Shown piece by piece: positions 8,465 through 19,235 of a stretch of 64,000 bases of DNA; the first letter of the stretch is position 1; each line of letters begins with the position of its first letter. This DNA comes from Pomphorhynchus laevis (Eukaryota > Acanthocephala > Palaeacanthocephala > Echinorhynchida > Pomphorhynchidae). Location of the stretch: NCBI GenBank assembly GCA_012934845.2, contig WNNJ02000467.1, forward strand, positions 1-64,000, given 5' to 3'. Made by a program: the position numbers and the translations under genes. The notes under the pieces are model-generated. The model was not told the DNA's origin and did not search any database. It saw only the letters and a program-made list of their open reading frames with translations.

Positions 8465-11430
8465 GACGTCCTCTGATAGCCGTGGGTGCAATGCTATGCA
8501 GCCTTCACCATACAGAATGCCAACCGACTTCTTATCGTTCTTGTACAGTTCGCGTAGGATAGGTCTGACGATAATGCCATCCTTGCATCTACTCTACGAA
8601 TTAATTGATTTGCATTCGAACCTGCACTTCCAGTCGCCGAGCAGACAACGGGCTTAAAAACGCCACGCTCCACTGTGATTACGCGGTCCTCATATTTAGA
8701 TCTTTTACGGGACTAATGGAAAACGAAAGATGCCACAGCGCTGGATTGAGAATACGATTGAGCCAAATGATTGAAGACAACGACATCCAAAAATGTCCGC
8801 TCAAAACGATTCTCTGAGAGACTGATACAGGCAATGTCGAGGCGTGCGTCCGGATCACTACATGTAGTGTTTCGCTCAAACTCAATATTATGCGGAATAT
8901 CTGTCATCACAGGTTCAACTTCTATACTGTGACATACACCATCTTATTCCTTGGCAAGTAGATAGCGAATTGCGTTGTGTCGCACGATTCGCTGTCCTTC
9001 TCATTTGCAGGATAACATATGTGAGACTTGTACCGGGTCGCCGCATACACAAACTTGTCGTTGGCAGTCTCAAGGGGTTACACCGTATCTCACAGCAAGA
9101 CTGTATTTGAATTCTTGAGGCGTTAAACGATAATTCTCCGAGGATAGAGGAAGTGCAGATAGCCAAGCCGATGCCCCAGGGATTTTTGCATGTTCTATAA
9201 TTAGTGGCCAATTAGACGGGGAAGGTAGGTAGTTAAGAGCTCGATCCATTATTGACTTAAAAGTATTTATTCGCACATTCTTTATTGACGCCGTGACCTT
9301 TTGCTAAAGATTGCGAAGCTTTATTCCAGTAATACCTGAATTATAAGTACTACACAACCTCAACGAATTCTCAAATTCCAAATCCGCTGTAAGAATTGGA
9401 TCCAATAAGCCAATTCCACCTAGTTTTAAAGGATTTATAATAACATTCTTTCTTGTATTGGAGACTTTACACCCTATCAAAGCATCCAAAAAACCTTCAT
9501 ATATGAGCTCCCGCAACGGCATTAGTAACTCCAATTATATTTTCGTGCATCGGAAGTATTGACTCCATTTCCATTGAATTGAATGTTGTAAGCCCGCATG
9601 AGCTATATGGGGGTCCAGTTCAGCAACCTCCACTAGACGCTCCAGGATATTTCTCCATTTTTTGATCTTCTCGATCGAAAAGTTCTCGACAAATTCACTG
9701 GTACCAATCGGCGCCCCATGCACTTCAATTCCTTCACATTGTATCAGCACGTCTCCAAAGTTTAGGCAACTATTTTCCACATAATCACGCATAAGCAAGT
9801 GGGTTTTATTATCATTTACAAAGTACCCATATGATGGACCAACTTCCCGCATGAACGTCTAAACACCCTGCAAATCAACTGGTAGCCCGACAAAATTGGC
9901 ATCATCTGCATACCATTTCTGAACCACACTAGAAAACCTAGCTGAAATTTCTCGAATTAAAGATAAGGAGGCCAACGCAAAAGCTGCCATTGCTAATGGG
10001 TCACCCTGTGTTACACCCTCACGAGACCACAGTACTTCATCTTCCAAAATCAACGCCGCATCACATGAGTATAAATTCGACAATACTCTTATCAAAGCCG
10101 GGCACGTGAAGCGCACGTTATGAAGCATGACATTACGGTTTAAATTGCTGAATGCGTTTTTCGCATCCAAGCGAGAATGCCCATTTGTGGGTTTCCTAGA
10201 AAAGCAACTCGTAAACTATAGATCGCATGTTCTAGTCCACTTCTTTGCAATGCACAAGGTTCGGTTACACCCGCAACATCTTGAAGATCACTTTTGACAC
10301 AGCAAATGATTGCTTTGCAAATGATCCTCTGTGTCACATCCGCCACACTGATTAGTCAAATACCACCATTTCGATTACTAATAGCCACCAGCCTACATGC
10401 AACGAAGGGTTCGATCACACGCTCGGGAATATGCTCAGTAGCTAGTCGGATTGCAAAGGCAGCGACAGAGTCAGCTAGGTTCCTTGAATGGACACCAAAC
10501 TTAGTCAGCATAATTTTCCAAGCTACTGCATTCAGTGCTGAAGGTCCTGCACTTCCACGCGAACTTCTTGCGGCGCTTACTATCCAGTTTCCATCAATTT
10601 CGGCAAACAACGACGCATGGTGTTCCTTTGCCTTCTATGACGGATGTGCTGGTACCTATCTCTCCTCTTGAGATCAGCTGACGGTATTGTTTTATCCATT
10701 GTATACTAACATTCACACTACGCCTCGGAACACTACGAGTCTTCAAGATTCGAGCTTCATCAAACAGTTCGGAAAGACAGCCCTCCGACCATAAACCGAT
10801 TCTCCGTTCAATCATTTTTCTGATGAAAGATACCTTCTTGTTAGTGGGATTCTGTAACACACATCTGGCAAAGACTGTTGCTGCCTTTAAAGCCACGTTC
10901 TCCCAAGACTCTCCGTGCGCTACGGACCGATAAAGATATTACAAAATTTCTACTACCTTATCGCTGGCGGAACATCGTAGAATTTGCACTAAATCGGGTC
11001 TCCAATGTATTACCTCGTTATACGTTGTGTTTACGTTTGAAACTAAATTTGATCTAGTTGATGCGATTCGATCGACGAAAGGGATTTCACGAGATTGATT
11101 TATTAACGTGTTACCGTTATTGTTATCCAATAATTGAACCAATGGAGGATCAATACATTCGATCTGTTACGAAGCGGAACAACCTTGTTGGACAATGATT
11201 CGGTTCTGGCAATTAGCGACGAAACAGTTGATACACTGTCTATGCGCCTTACGACATTTGCAACCTCTACATACTGCATGTTGTCGGTTGCAAGCACATC
11301 ATTTGATCCCGCTAGACGGGACTCCTCTTGTCATGACAATTATGGTTGAAATTCTTTTCGATTCTTTGGACAAAGAGCTCAAAGGCTTGCATGCTGTCGT
11401 GATCGTTTGATCGGCGGCGGTAGGAGCGAA
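8465..11430 (-). mobile_element. LINE-A: RT plus C-terminal Cys/His and endonuclease-like domain, decayed
   Basis: Read on the - strand. Near 11,200-11,330 is a Cys-rich head (CRGCKCRKAHRQCINC). 10,610-10,356 encodes ARSSRGSAGPSALNAVAWKI and FVACRLVAI. 10,170-9,859 holds LDAKNAFSNLNRN (motif A), SREGVTQGDPLAMAAFALAS (motif B) and WYADDANFVG (catalytic YADD). 9,852-9,535 gives VGPSYGYFVNDNKTHLL. 9,276-9,070 ends with FKYSLAVRYG. A frame near 9,000-9,060 gives VCVCG then VSHMLSC, a Cys-Cys-His-Cys knuckle. It is followed by RHN, DPDARLDIA and RTFLDVVVFNHLAQSYS, laid out like the C-terminal nuclease of R2-type LINEs. Frames shift repeatedly, so it is dead. A relative lies at 56,029-57,400. Clade not assigned. 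Confidence 0.8.
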
Positions 11431-11656
11431 GGTGCGCTCACTTCGCTCGCCTGCCTGGAAGTCAATAATATAAAAATAGAAATAATAAATGAGTTAATAA
11501 TAAATCATTATTTATTATAATATAATATTAATTTTTAATTAAACATTTTAATTATTTAAAAAATATAATTTAATACATAAAATCAATTAAATGCTCTGAT
11601 TAACTAAAACAAAATATAATTTGAAACGGAATGAGACATTCTGGGGGGAATAATTA

Positions 11657-11919
11657 TTTTTGTATCTAAATGCCATTCCCAGAAAAAAGAAATTGAATAT
11701 TTCTTCGATATTTCGTTCGCTAACCGCGGACATTATCAAGAAGTATTGTATGTTTATTAGAAACCAAAATTTTTTTAAGAAATTTTTTAAAACCTTAAAA
11801 AATTTTGGTTTCTAATAAACACACAATACTTCTTGATAATGTCCGCGGTTAGCGAACGAAATATCGAAGAAATATTCAATTTCTTTTTTCTGGGAATGGC
11901 ATTTAGATACAAAAAAAAC
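11657..11919. repeat. foldback repeat, about 120-bp arms
   Basis: Left arm about 11,657-11,778 and right arm about 11,795-11,919 are inverted copies with one difference noticed, separated by about 15 bp. They share CGCTAACCGCGGACATTATC. It may be a foldback MITE or a local inverted duplication. There is no coding content. The flanks 11,460-11,656 and 11,920-12,017 are AT-rich with nothing recognisable. Confidence 0.8.
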
Positions 11920-12017
11920 AAAATATAACATTTAAATAATCATATCAGCTAATTGAGTTTACTTATTTAATATAATTATAAAATAAAAAATATATAAATA
12001 TAAATATAAATAAAAAA

Positions 12018-13615
12018 GGTAAAAATTTAAAGGATATCGACTTTGTTGGCATGAAGTGACTAACAAGGATCGTCAATGCTGTATTGAAGTCGAGCAAGGT
12101 TCCTAGTGAGTAGCGAACTGGGTGGTGGTACCGATCTTTAAGAAATGTGACCGTCTCGGATTCATGTGCCAGTGCCAATCCGGATTGGGGAAAATGCTCT
12201 TCATGATGTGGATGATTCCAGGTATCGTGAGATATTGTGTGTTTCAAGTATCGGGGTATCACTCTTCTTAGCCAAACTGGTAATCTATTTGCTAGGATTC
12301 TTAAGTTAAGGATACGGCCTATAGTTCGAAGACAGTTGCAAGATGAACAATGCGGCTTCGTCCAGGTCGTGGAACTACGGGTCAGCTATTTACTCTCTTA
12401 AATATCCCTGAACAGTCTTATAAGTTCGCTCAACCGGTCTACATGTGTTGTGTAGATTTGGAGAAGGCGTTTGACTGAGTACCGCCTGATATGTTAGGGG
12501 AGGTACCAATGGAGTATGGAGTACCACACTATCTTCGAGTAACTGTGACTTCCCTGTATGAACAAAGTATGAGCTGCGTTCGTATTCTAGGTAGGAAGTC
12601 TGAATCATTTCCAGAAGGCGTTGGGCTTCGTCAAGATTGTAATTTTGTCTCCACTTTTTTTCCTTGTTTACATGGAAAAAATTTCGAGACGGCTGCTGTT
12701 ACGGAGTCCGGTCTTCAGTTCGGTTCCATCAGGATAAAATCTCTGCTTTTTGAGATGACGTTGTTTTGTTGGCATTGTATGATCTGAGAACTTGCAATGC
12801 CAACTATATCGATTCACGATGGAATGCTAAGCGACAGGGATGCTGGTTAGTATCTCCAAGACTGTCTCTATGTGTTCGTCTTGGATTCAGGTGCCAGTGT
12901 CAATCCGGATTGGGGAAAATGTTCTTCCTGATGTGGACGATTGCAAGTATCTTGGGATATTGTTCTTTAGGGACGACAGAAACATCAAAAAGATTGAGAA
13001 GCGGATTTGTGCAGCTTACGCAGCAATGCAATCTTTGTACATGTATACCGTGTTGAAGCGAGATTTGGTCTTAGGGTTAAGTTTTTTGTTTTCCACGCAA
13101 TCTTCGTTCTTATCTTAACCTATGATCATGAACTTTGGGTTATGACCGAAATGATAATATCTCGGATACAGGCGACCGAATTGAGGTTACTTTGCGGTAT
13201 AGCCGGTCTTTGCCTTAGAGACAAGGTTAGGATTTCGGTCATCCGGGTTGGTTTCGGAATAAAGTCGCTGCTTCTCCACATCGACTAAAGTCAACTGAGG
13301 TGGCTAGTACACGTACTGATGATGTCTAGGGATCGCCTTCCTCAGAGGGTTTTCCAGGCTGTACTCTCCTCTCTGGAAAGAGACCTCTAGGTATACTTCG
13401 ATACCGGTGGAGAGATCAAACCTCGAAACTGGCCGAAAACCGCATTAGACTTTCTGAAAGAGAATTTTTATATGTCGCCCAGGATCGCAATTTTTGGAGT
13501 AGTTTGCTTCGTGCACTGCCTCCACGACCCGACATTCGAACCAGTGGTTGACAGGAAGAAAATTTTTTAATATTTATTTGTTTTTTTTTCTTGTCAATAA
13601 ATTGTTGTTGTATTA
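12018..13615 (+). mobile_element. RTE-like LINE, RT half, decayed
   Basis: Same family as 3,382-4,490. Frames in order give EYGVPHYLRVTVTSLYEQSM and GLRQDC (motif B region). 12,840-13,118 gives MLVSISKTVSMCSSWIQV, VDDCKYLGILF and ICAAYAAMQSLY. 13,007-13,288 gives YDHELWVMTEMIISRIQATE and LLCGIAGLCLRDKVR. The 3' tail ends TTGTCAATAAATTGTTG. Stops and shifts break it. Unusually, 12,145-12,245 repeats 12,880-12,965, so an inner piece has been pasted into the 5' part. 13,616-13,991 has no gene, only a short palindrome at 13,691-13,723. Confidence 0.8.
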
Positions 13616-13991
13616 TTAAATAAATTAATAATATTTATAATTTAATATTTTTTATAAAATTATACTTTTTGATAAAATATGAAGAGGTGAATGCGATTGG
13701 CCTCTGAAGAGGTCAATCGCATTTTCGAAAATTCAAAAATATTACTATTTATATTTTTTTGTCGAAGAAAGAGCCGACCAATGACTACATTTTCAACGAA
13801 CGCAATTTTAAAAGAATCATATTTAATATTATATCGTCTGCATTGATGCTTATGAAATATGTTTTCTGTAATTTTTAATATGTATTAATTTAAAATAATT
13901 ATTTAAAATAAATTTTAAATTTATTTTATATTTTAAATAGTATGAAGTTCCCACTCGATAAATTAAATTTTTTATTATATATTATATATAG

Positions 13992-14063
13992 GCTTGACTA
14001 CAACCAACTCGTTGATCTACAATTTCTCTCTGCTGATTTGTTTCTCATAACACTAAAATCTTT
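13992..14063 (+). pseudogene. LRR exon with lost donor
   Basis: TATATAG precedes a 72-nt open stretch in the standard phase reading LDYNQLVDLQFLSADLF. It is closely related to the exon at 14,839. At the expected donor the sequence is GAGCGG, and a dispersed repeat (14,064-14,240) begins exactly there. Insertion or recombination at the exon end has therefore removed the splice site. Confidence 0.6.
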
Positions 14064-14240
14064 GAGCGGATTGGGGATGTATCAAGCGAACCATTTAGTT
14101 GCGCAGCCTTTGTGTTTTTTGTAATATTTACCAACTCTCTTTTGGCATCGATTATTCAGCCCAATCTTGCCGTTTTCACTGACGAACTGAATCCAGATTA
14201 TGTTGGTGCTTTCGATATGTGAACTTCAAAATTCCGCGCT
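14064..14240 (+). repeat. decayed copy of the 5.7-6.6 kb ORF repeat
   Basis: Matches 6,300-6,470: GCGCAGCCTTTGTG, TTTTGGCATCGATTATTC and CTGAATCCAGATTATGTT. The frame is interrupted. 14,320-14,380 resembles the 3' block of the same repeat and runs into the inverted-repeat arm. Confidence 0.65.
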
Positions 14241-14380
14241 TCGATTCATTCGGATCTTACATATTCATTACTTCTATTTATCTAAATTATAATGTTTTTA
14301 TTTTCATTTAACCTATGCTACTTACCATAGTCATATTTGCCGTTGAAACTTCAACTGGTACATGAAGCTACAACCGGTCT

Positions 14381-14585
14381 AAATAGTGTTGGACTTTCTT
14401 CTCGTTGTATTTAGCGTATCAACATGCATTTGAAAAACTATAAGTTATAAAAAATATTTACACAATAGATAATATATTAGTTCCTTTTTATTGATATAAA
14501 CAATAAATGTGTAATAATATATAATTAATTATATTAATATAATATTAATTAAATATTTTTTAATTAATTATAAAATTTTTTAAAA
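14381..14585. repeat. second arm of the 205-bp inverted repeat
   Basis: Reverse complement of 1-205; see that entry. Beyond it, 14,586-14,830 is AT-rich with short TTAATTAATCTTAA repeats. Confidence 0.85.
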
Positions 14586-14838
14586 GATTTAATTGTCCAT
14601 AATTTAATATAAAGACTTGAATAAATGCTCTGATTAACTAAAACCAAAAATTAACATCTTAATTAATTTGCCTTATATTTTTAAGATCAATTCTTAACTT
14701 AATTAATCTTAACTAATCAATTAATCTTAATTGATTAGTTAATTAATCTTAATCTATTAATTAATTAAGTTAATTAATCTTAATCAATTCTTAACTTGAT
14801 TAATATTTAGATTAATATTTGTGTATCTATATTTTTAG

Positions 14839-14910
14839 GCTTGACTACAATTTACTCAATAATCTACAATTTCTATCTGATGAAACAAATTTTTATTATC
14901 TTAAATCTTT
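14839..14910 (+). CDS. LRR exon, 72 nt
   Basis: TTTTTAG precedes and GTAAGT follows a 72-nt exon that encodes one leucine-rich repeat (LDYNLLNNLQFLSDETNF). One base closes the incoming codon and two bases open the next, so it can be skipped or duplicated without changing frame. It is a paralogue of 13,992-14,063. LRRs of this type form protein-binding solenoids, usually extracellular. 14,911-15,985 holds nothing recognisable; a 93-codon - strand frame at 15,206-15,487 has no family signal. Confidence 0.75.
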
Positions 14911-15985
14911 GTAAGTATCCTTATAAGTTAAGGCAAAAATTTATTTATCAAATATTTATCGTAACATTAATAATTGTAACTTTATTATAATATAATTATT
15001 ATTTTATAGTTTCGTACAAACGTTCAACAGATTTGTTATATCAAATTACTCAAAATGAATAATATTTTTAATAATAATGTTTTACAGATAGTTATCAACA
15101 TCATGAATCATTTGCATTCATTTTTTGAAGTTACCATAACAGTTTTTAAAGAGTAAATATTTGATTACAAATTTCAATCGAGCATATTTTGATAAAAACA
15201 TTATTTTAAATCTCCAGAAACAATCTGATATTGTTGAACCTTGCTAGCAAAATTTCAAAATAATTTTGTTGTCGTTCAACTATACTTGATAGTTTCTGGA
15301 TATTTAAAATAGAGCAGATCGGGATGAATATATTTCTATAAAAATTTTTATAACTAACATTATATCCAACTTCTATTCTGATTGAAGGAATCGGGAAAGC
15401 TAAACAGCATAAACTGACTCTATGCTGTTTCGACATTTGAGTCTTATCAGTAGGGGACTGCTGCACAACGAGATTGAAGTGTAACATTCCCTAGACAGAT
15501 CAATACATCCTTCTAGTACATATCTATATACTAGAAATTAACACTAGTGAGAGTATTTCCTCACGAATAACTCAATCACCATAGCCTAACACGCATAATT
15601 TAAAAGCACTTTTATCGAGCGCATACACCAAGATCCTTCATTTCTGGTGGTAATTAAACATATGACCTACTTTTCCCGCCAATTATATAACCAACATATA
15701 ACAACATTATATAAAATAACACACAACATATAAAACCGTTATTACTAACATTATAACAAACATAACCGACGTTTAATAAACATAACCAACTTATAACGTA
15801 AAGTTGTAATTTTCGAATTTATTGTAAACAATGATTTTAATGAAATAAGATATGAATAATTAGCATGATTCAAATGGATACAAATGCATTTTTAAAAATT
15901 AATAGAAATTCAATATCTACGACATCATTTAAAATTGATTTTTAATTCATCAATGCGATGTACTTTTTATCATTTATGATAATAG

Positions 15986-16057
15986 AAGCTGCAGCCACAA
16001 TCTGATTCGAACAATCAATGATGCTTTTTTTGCCTATGCAATTAATCTTGAGAAACT
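15986..16057 (+). CDS. LRR exon, 72 nt
   Basis: AATAG precedes A|AGC TGC AGC..., reading SCSHNLIRTINDAFFAYA, and GTAAGT follows. Length and phase equal the other LRR exons. An internal CAG nine bases in could serve as an alternative acceptor, giving 63 nt in the same phase. Confidence 0.7.
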
Positions 16058-16084
16058 GTAAGTTTTTTTTTGAGAACACTCCCA

Positions 16085-18760
16085 TTCAAATTGTTAATAA
16101 TAAAGAGCACAGAGGAATGAAACAGAATATATTGTAATAATGTTTTAATTTATTTGTTTTGATTAATATTTCAAATTAATTTATTTAATTAATTTGTTTT
16201 GTTTAATTTATTTCTTATTATTTTTATTACTTAATTTATTAGTAAAATGCCGAATGTTCAAGGATGCAAAGTTCAAAAATTTTATTGTTCATTTTCTTGA
16301 TTGTGGTTGCTGCTATATTGAGGAATTATAAACGAAGAATTGAGGAATTATAAACGAAGCAACCCCAATCAACTTTAGATTGTGGTTTCCAATAATTTAC
16401 AAATTTTTACTCTTTTATGTAATGTGCTTGTATTTTTCAAATTTTTGAAAATGATATGGTATCGAAATATAGGAAGAAAATATTCAAGTACAATTTATCA
16501 TAAATTAAAATATTCATTGTTTGGGAAGACTCCTATTCCAATTATCAATAATAAAGAATACAGTATTATTTTATAATTTTAAAATTTATAAAAATTCTTT
16601 CTATAGAAATATAGATAAACTTTTAAATAATTCTAAAAGTAAAGAAATAATAGGGTTAGATTTAAGTAAATATATTCCTAAAATAAGGTATAAACTCCTA
16701 CCACCATTAGGACGAAAAATTTGTAATTATAATAAAGAATTAAAATCAATATGTAACGATAATATTAGAAACATAATGGAAACAGAATGCAATTGTAAAA
16801 GTCTTAGTTTTGATAAAATAAATGAACATATATGTACCCATAATCTAGAATTAATTGAAAATTGTGAATTAAGAAAGCTGCTATCAAAAGGGTATAAATA
16901 TAGATTAAATAATAACAATGACAAAAATAAAATTTACAATTCGTTATATAATAACTTAAATGATTACTTTAGTAAGCTGATTAATAGTGAAAGCTCGAAT
17001 ATATCTAAGATAAAAATTTGGAAAGATTATATATTTGATAAAATTAAAAATAAAATGAAAATAACAAACAATTATAAAAGTAAAGATCAAATTAATAAGG
17101 ATATGTATAAAGAACTTACTAAATTAAGGCATAAAAGTATATAAAGCAACTATTGATAAAGCTAGTAATAACTTTGCCTACATCTGCAAAAAGCTTTATT
17201 ATGATATACTGATGAAATAACTTAATTAAAGTGATTTAAATATAAACACAACATATGAATGTAGTGATTTAAATTTAGAAAGAATTATTACAAGTCATTG
17301 TTCTATAATGGATAACCAAGGTATAAAAATTTAATCAGATAATAAAACTATACCTATATTATATTGAAATCCAAAATTACATAAAAATCCAATAAAACCT
17401 AGGTTCATATGCAGTCCTTTTGAATGTCGATTAAAACCGCTTTCTGTTTATATGAATAAAGCACACTTTAAAAAATATTGTAGGGTAATCGAAATTAATA
17501 CTGGTAAAAAACACTATTTCAGTATTAATTCTACAAAAGAATTTTTAGAACACACAGAAGGAATAAATTTTCAGAATATAAATACGTACGATTTTAGTAC
17601 GCTTTATACAAATCTAGATTTGCAGATATTAGAGAAGCGTTAGAAAAATTAATTAATCTTAATAGCTATCGGTTCTTAAATACAGTTTTAACTTATATAT
17701 GCTATAATAACTATAACGCCTATCTAACAAAAATTAAACCACAAGTAAATATAAATATATTGAATTAATAGAATCCCTAAATATTTTGATAAATCAAAAT
17801 TTTTTTAAAGTATATTTAAAGTATATTATTTAAAGTATACTTTTAAAGTATATTTAAAAGTATATTATTTAAAAGTACATCTATATTTAGACAAATAAAA
17901 GTTGTTCCAATTGGAGATAATAGTAGCTGAATTATAACTGACTTATTTTTTAAGCTTTATAGAATATGAATTTGTTCATACCTTTTTAAAAAATCTCAAT
18001 TATATAAAGATATAAATATATATGTTTAGATACATTGCGGATCTATGTGTATTTAATTTCATATTTTTTCATTCAATAAGCGAACAAATTTATCCAGTAA
18101 GCCTCATTCTTAATAAAACCAATATTAATGATAAAGAAGGTATATCTCTAGATATGAACATTAAATAAACCTCAATTAAAACTACTTTTAATTTATATCG
18201 TAAAGATGGCATATTTAAATTTACACAAAATATATGTTTGAATGAGCATTCATGCATACCATATAATATAAAATATAATACATTAAATAATTAAATTTTA
18301 AGAATTGCAACAATATGTAATTATATTGGCTTTCTTCAAAATCATTTAAATAATTTAATAGACACATATTTTAAACTAGTTTACTATAAAAATAACATCA
18401 AGCAGAAAATATAACAAAATCAGAAGAAACACATTTTTGCATGAGCATTCATGCATACCATATAATATAAAATATAATACATTAAATAATGAAATTTTAA
18501 GAATTGCAACAATATGTAATGATATTGGCTTTCTTCAAAATCATTTAAATAATTTAATATATACATATTTTAAACTAGGTTACTATAAAAATAACATCAA
18601 GCAGAAAATAGTAAAATATATAAATCAACACAATAATATAAAGAATAAATTTAAACTCTTAAGTGGCAAATTTTTATGGATGAATAATAAATAATATACT
18701 TTGCATTAGAATAAGATACTAGATAGTTATTTCAGAGGAAATAAATCATTAGCATGTATT
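16085..18760 (+). mobile_element. AT-rich PLE-like reverse-transcriptase element, copy 1 (decayed)
   Basis: 16,521-17,144 encodes a Lys/Asn-rich amino part. A continuation near 17,150-17,430 gives ATIDKASNNFAYICKKLYYD and LHKNPIKPRFIC. 17,452-17,643 ends FQNINTYDFSTLYTNLDLQ (RT motif A). 18,437-18,694 is the 3' part (HEHSCIPYNIKYNTLNNEIL), and a partly duplicated copy of that part lies at 18,240-18,420. DKA..N, LHK and D(F/V)..LYTN are PLE-type RT signatures, but I see no GIY-YIG domain. Many stops break it. Codon use is extremely A/T, unlike PLE-1. Other copies: 42,290-43,440 (-), 43,560-44,230 and 57,430-58,160. Confidence 0.65.
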
Positions 18761-18762
18761 TG

Positions 18763-18816
18763 GCCCCGCTGCTATGTTGGGTAAAAGAGTTAGGGGCCGA
18801 AACCTGATAGCATAGC
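18763..18816 (+). ncRNA. pseudoknot-like structured RNA at the AT-rich element's 3' end
   Basis: GGCCCC pairs with GGGGCC, and CTGCTATG pairs with CATAGCAG, in crossing order. GAAAC directly follows GGGGCC, as it does after helix II of a hammerhead, and CTGATGA comes about 25 nt later. Helices I and III of a hammerhead could not be completed, so this is only a structured candidate. The following tail (TCTGATACAACGTCTGTTAT) recurs at about 20,806. Confidence 0.4.
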
Positions 18817-18984
18817 AGTTCCTCCTGATGACCTCTAATTCTTATTCTGATACAACGTCTGTTATTTATTAGTCAATTCATAAAAATGACTTTTTAAATT
18901 TCAATGTTTTATTTTAACTTGATTTAAATTATAAAAAATTATATAAATTATACGTTGTATAATTACAAAGTATAATTACAAAGT

Positions 18985-19235
18985 ATAGGGTGAGGCGGTA
19001 TGAAAGAGCTTCATTCATTCCGTTTGTCATTGCCGGAAACGGAGCAATAGGACCGGCGGCGAACATTACAATTAAAAGAATTGCGTTGCTAAAGGCAGGC
19101 AAGGGATTACACATGTACAGCGATATAATAAAAACATCACGCTCGCAAATAAGCGTAGTTATGGCCAAGTCTGCATCGATGTGATGCATCCGCAATCAAT
19201 CGTCCAATGTGACGAATACTTTTATCACCTAAAAA
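18985..19235 (+). mobile_element. LINE 3' coding tail fragment
   Basis: 18,990-19,184 encodes RYERASFIPFVIAGNGAIGP, AANITIKRIALLKAGKG and SRSQISVVMAKSA. It resembles the C-terminal region shared by LINE-A/LINE-C type proteins (R-x-F-x-PFV-x-x-x-G-x-x-G, then R-x-x-x-S). Only the tail survives, as expected from 5' truncation. Confidence 0.6.

Noticed and set aside
15206-15487. 93-codon - strand ORF as a gene
   Set aside because: No family motifs and no splice signals; open reading is unremarkable at this length.
18763-18880. Third non-standard hammerhead at the AT-rich element's 3' end
   Set aside because: GAAAC and CTGATGA are present, but no strand pairs correctly for helices I and III next to the cores, so it is reported only as a structured RNA.
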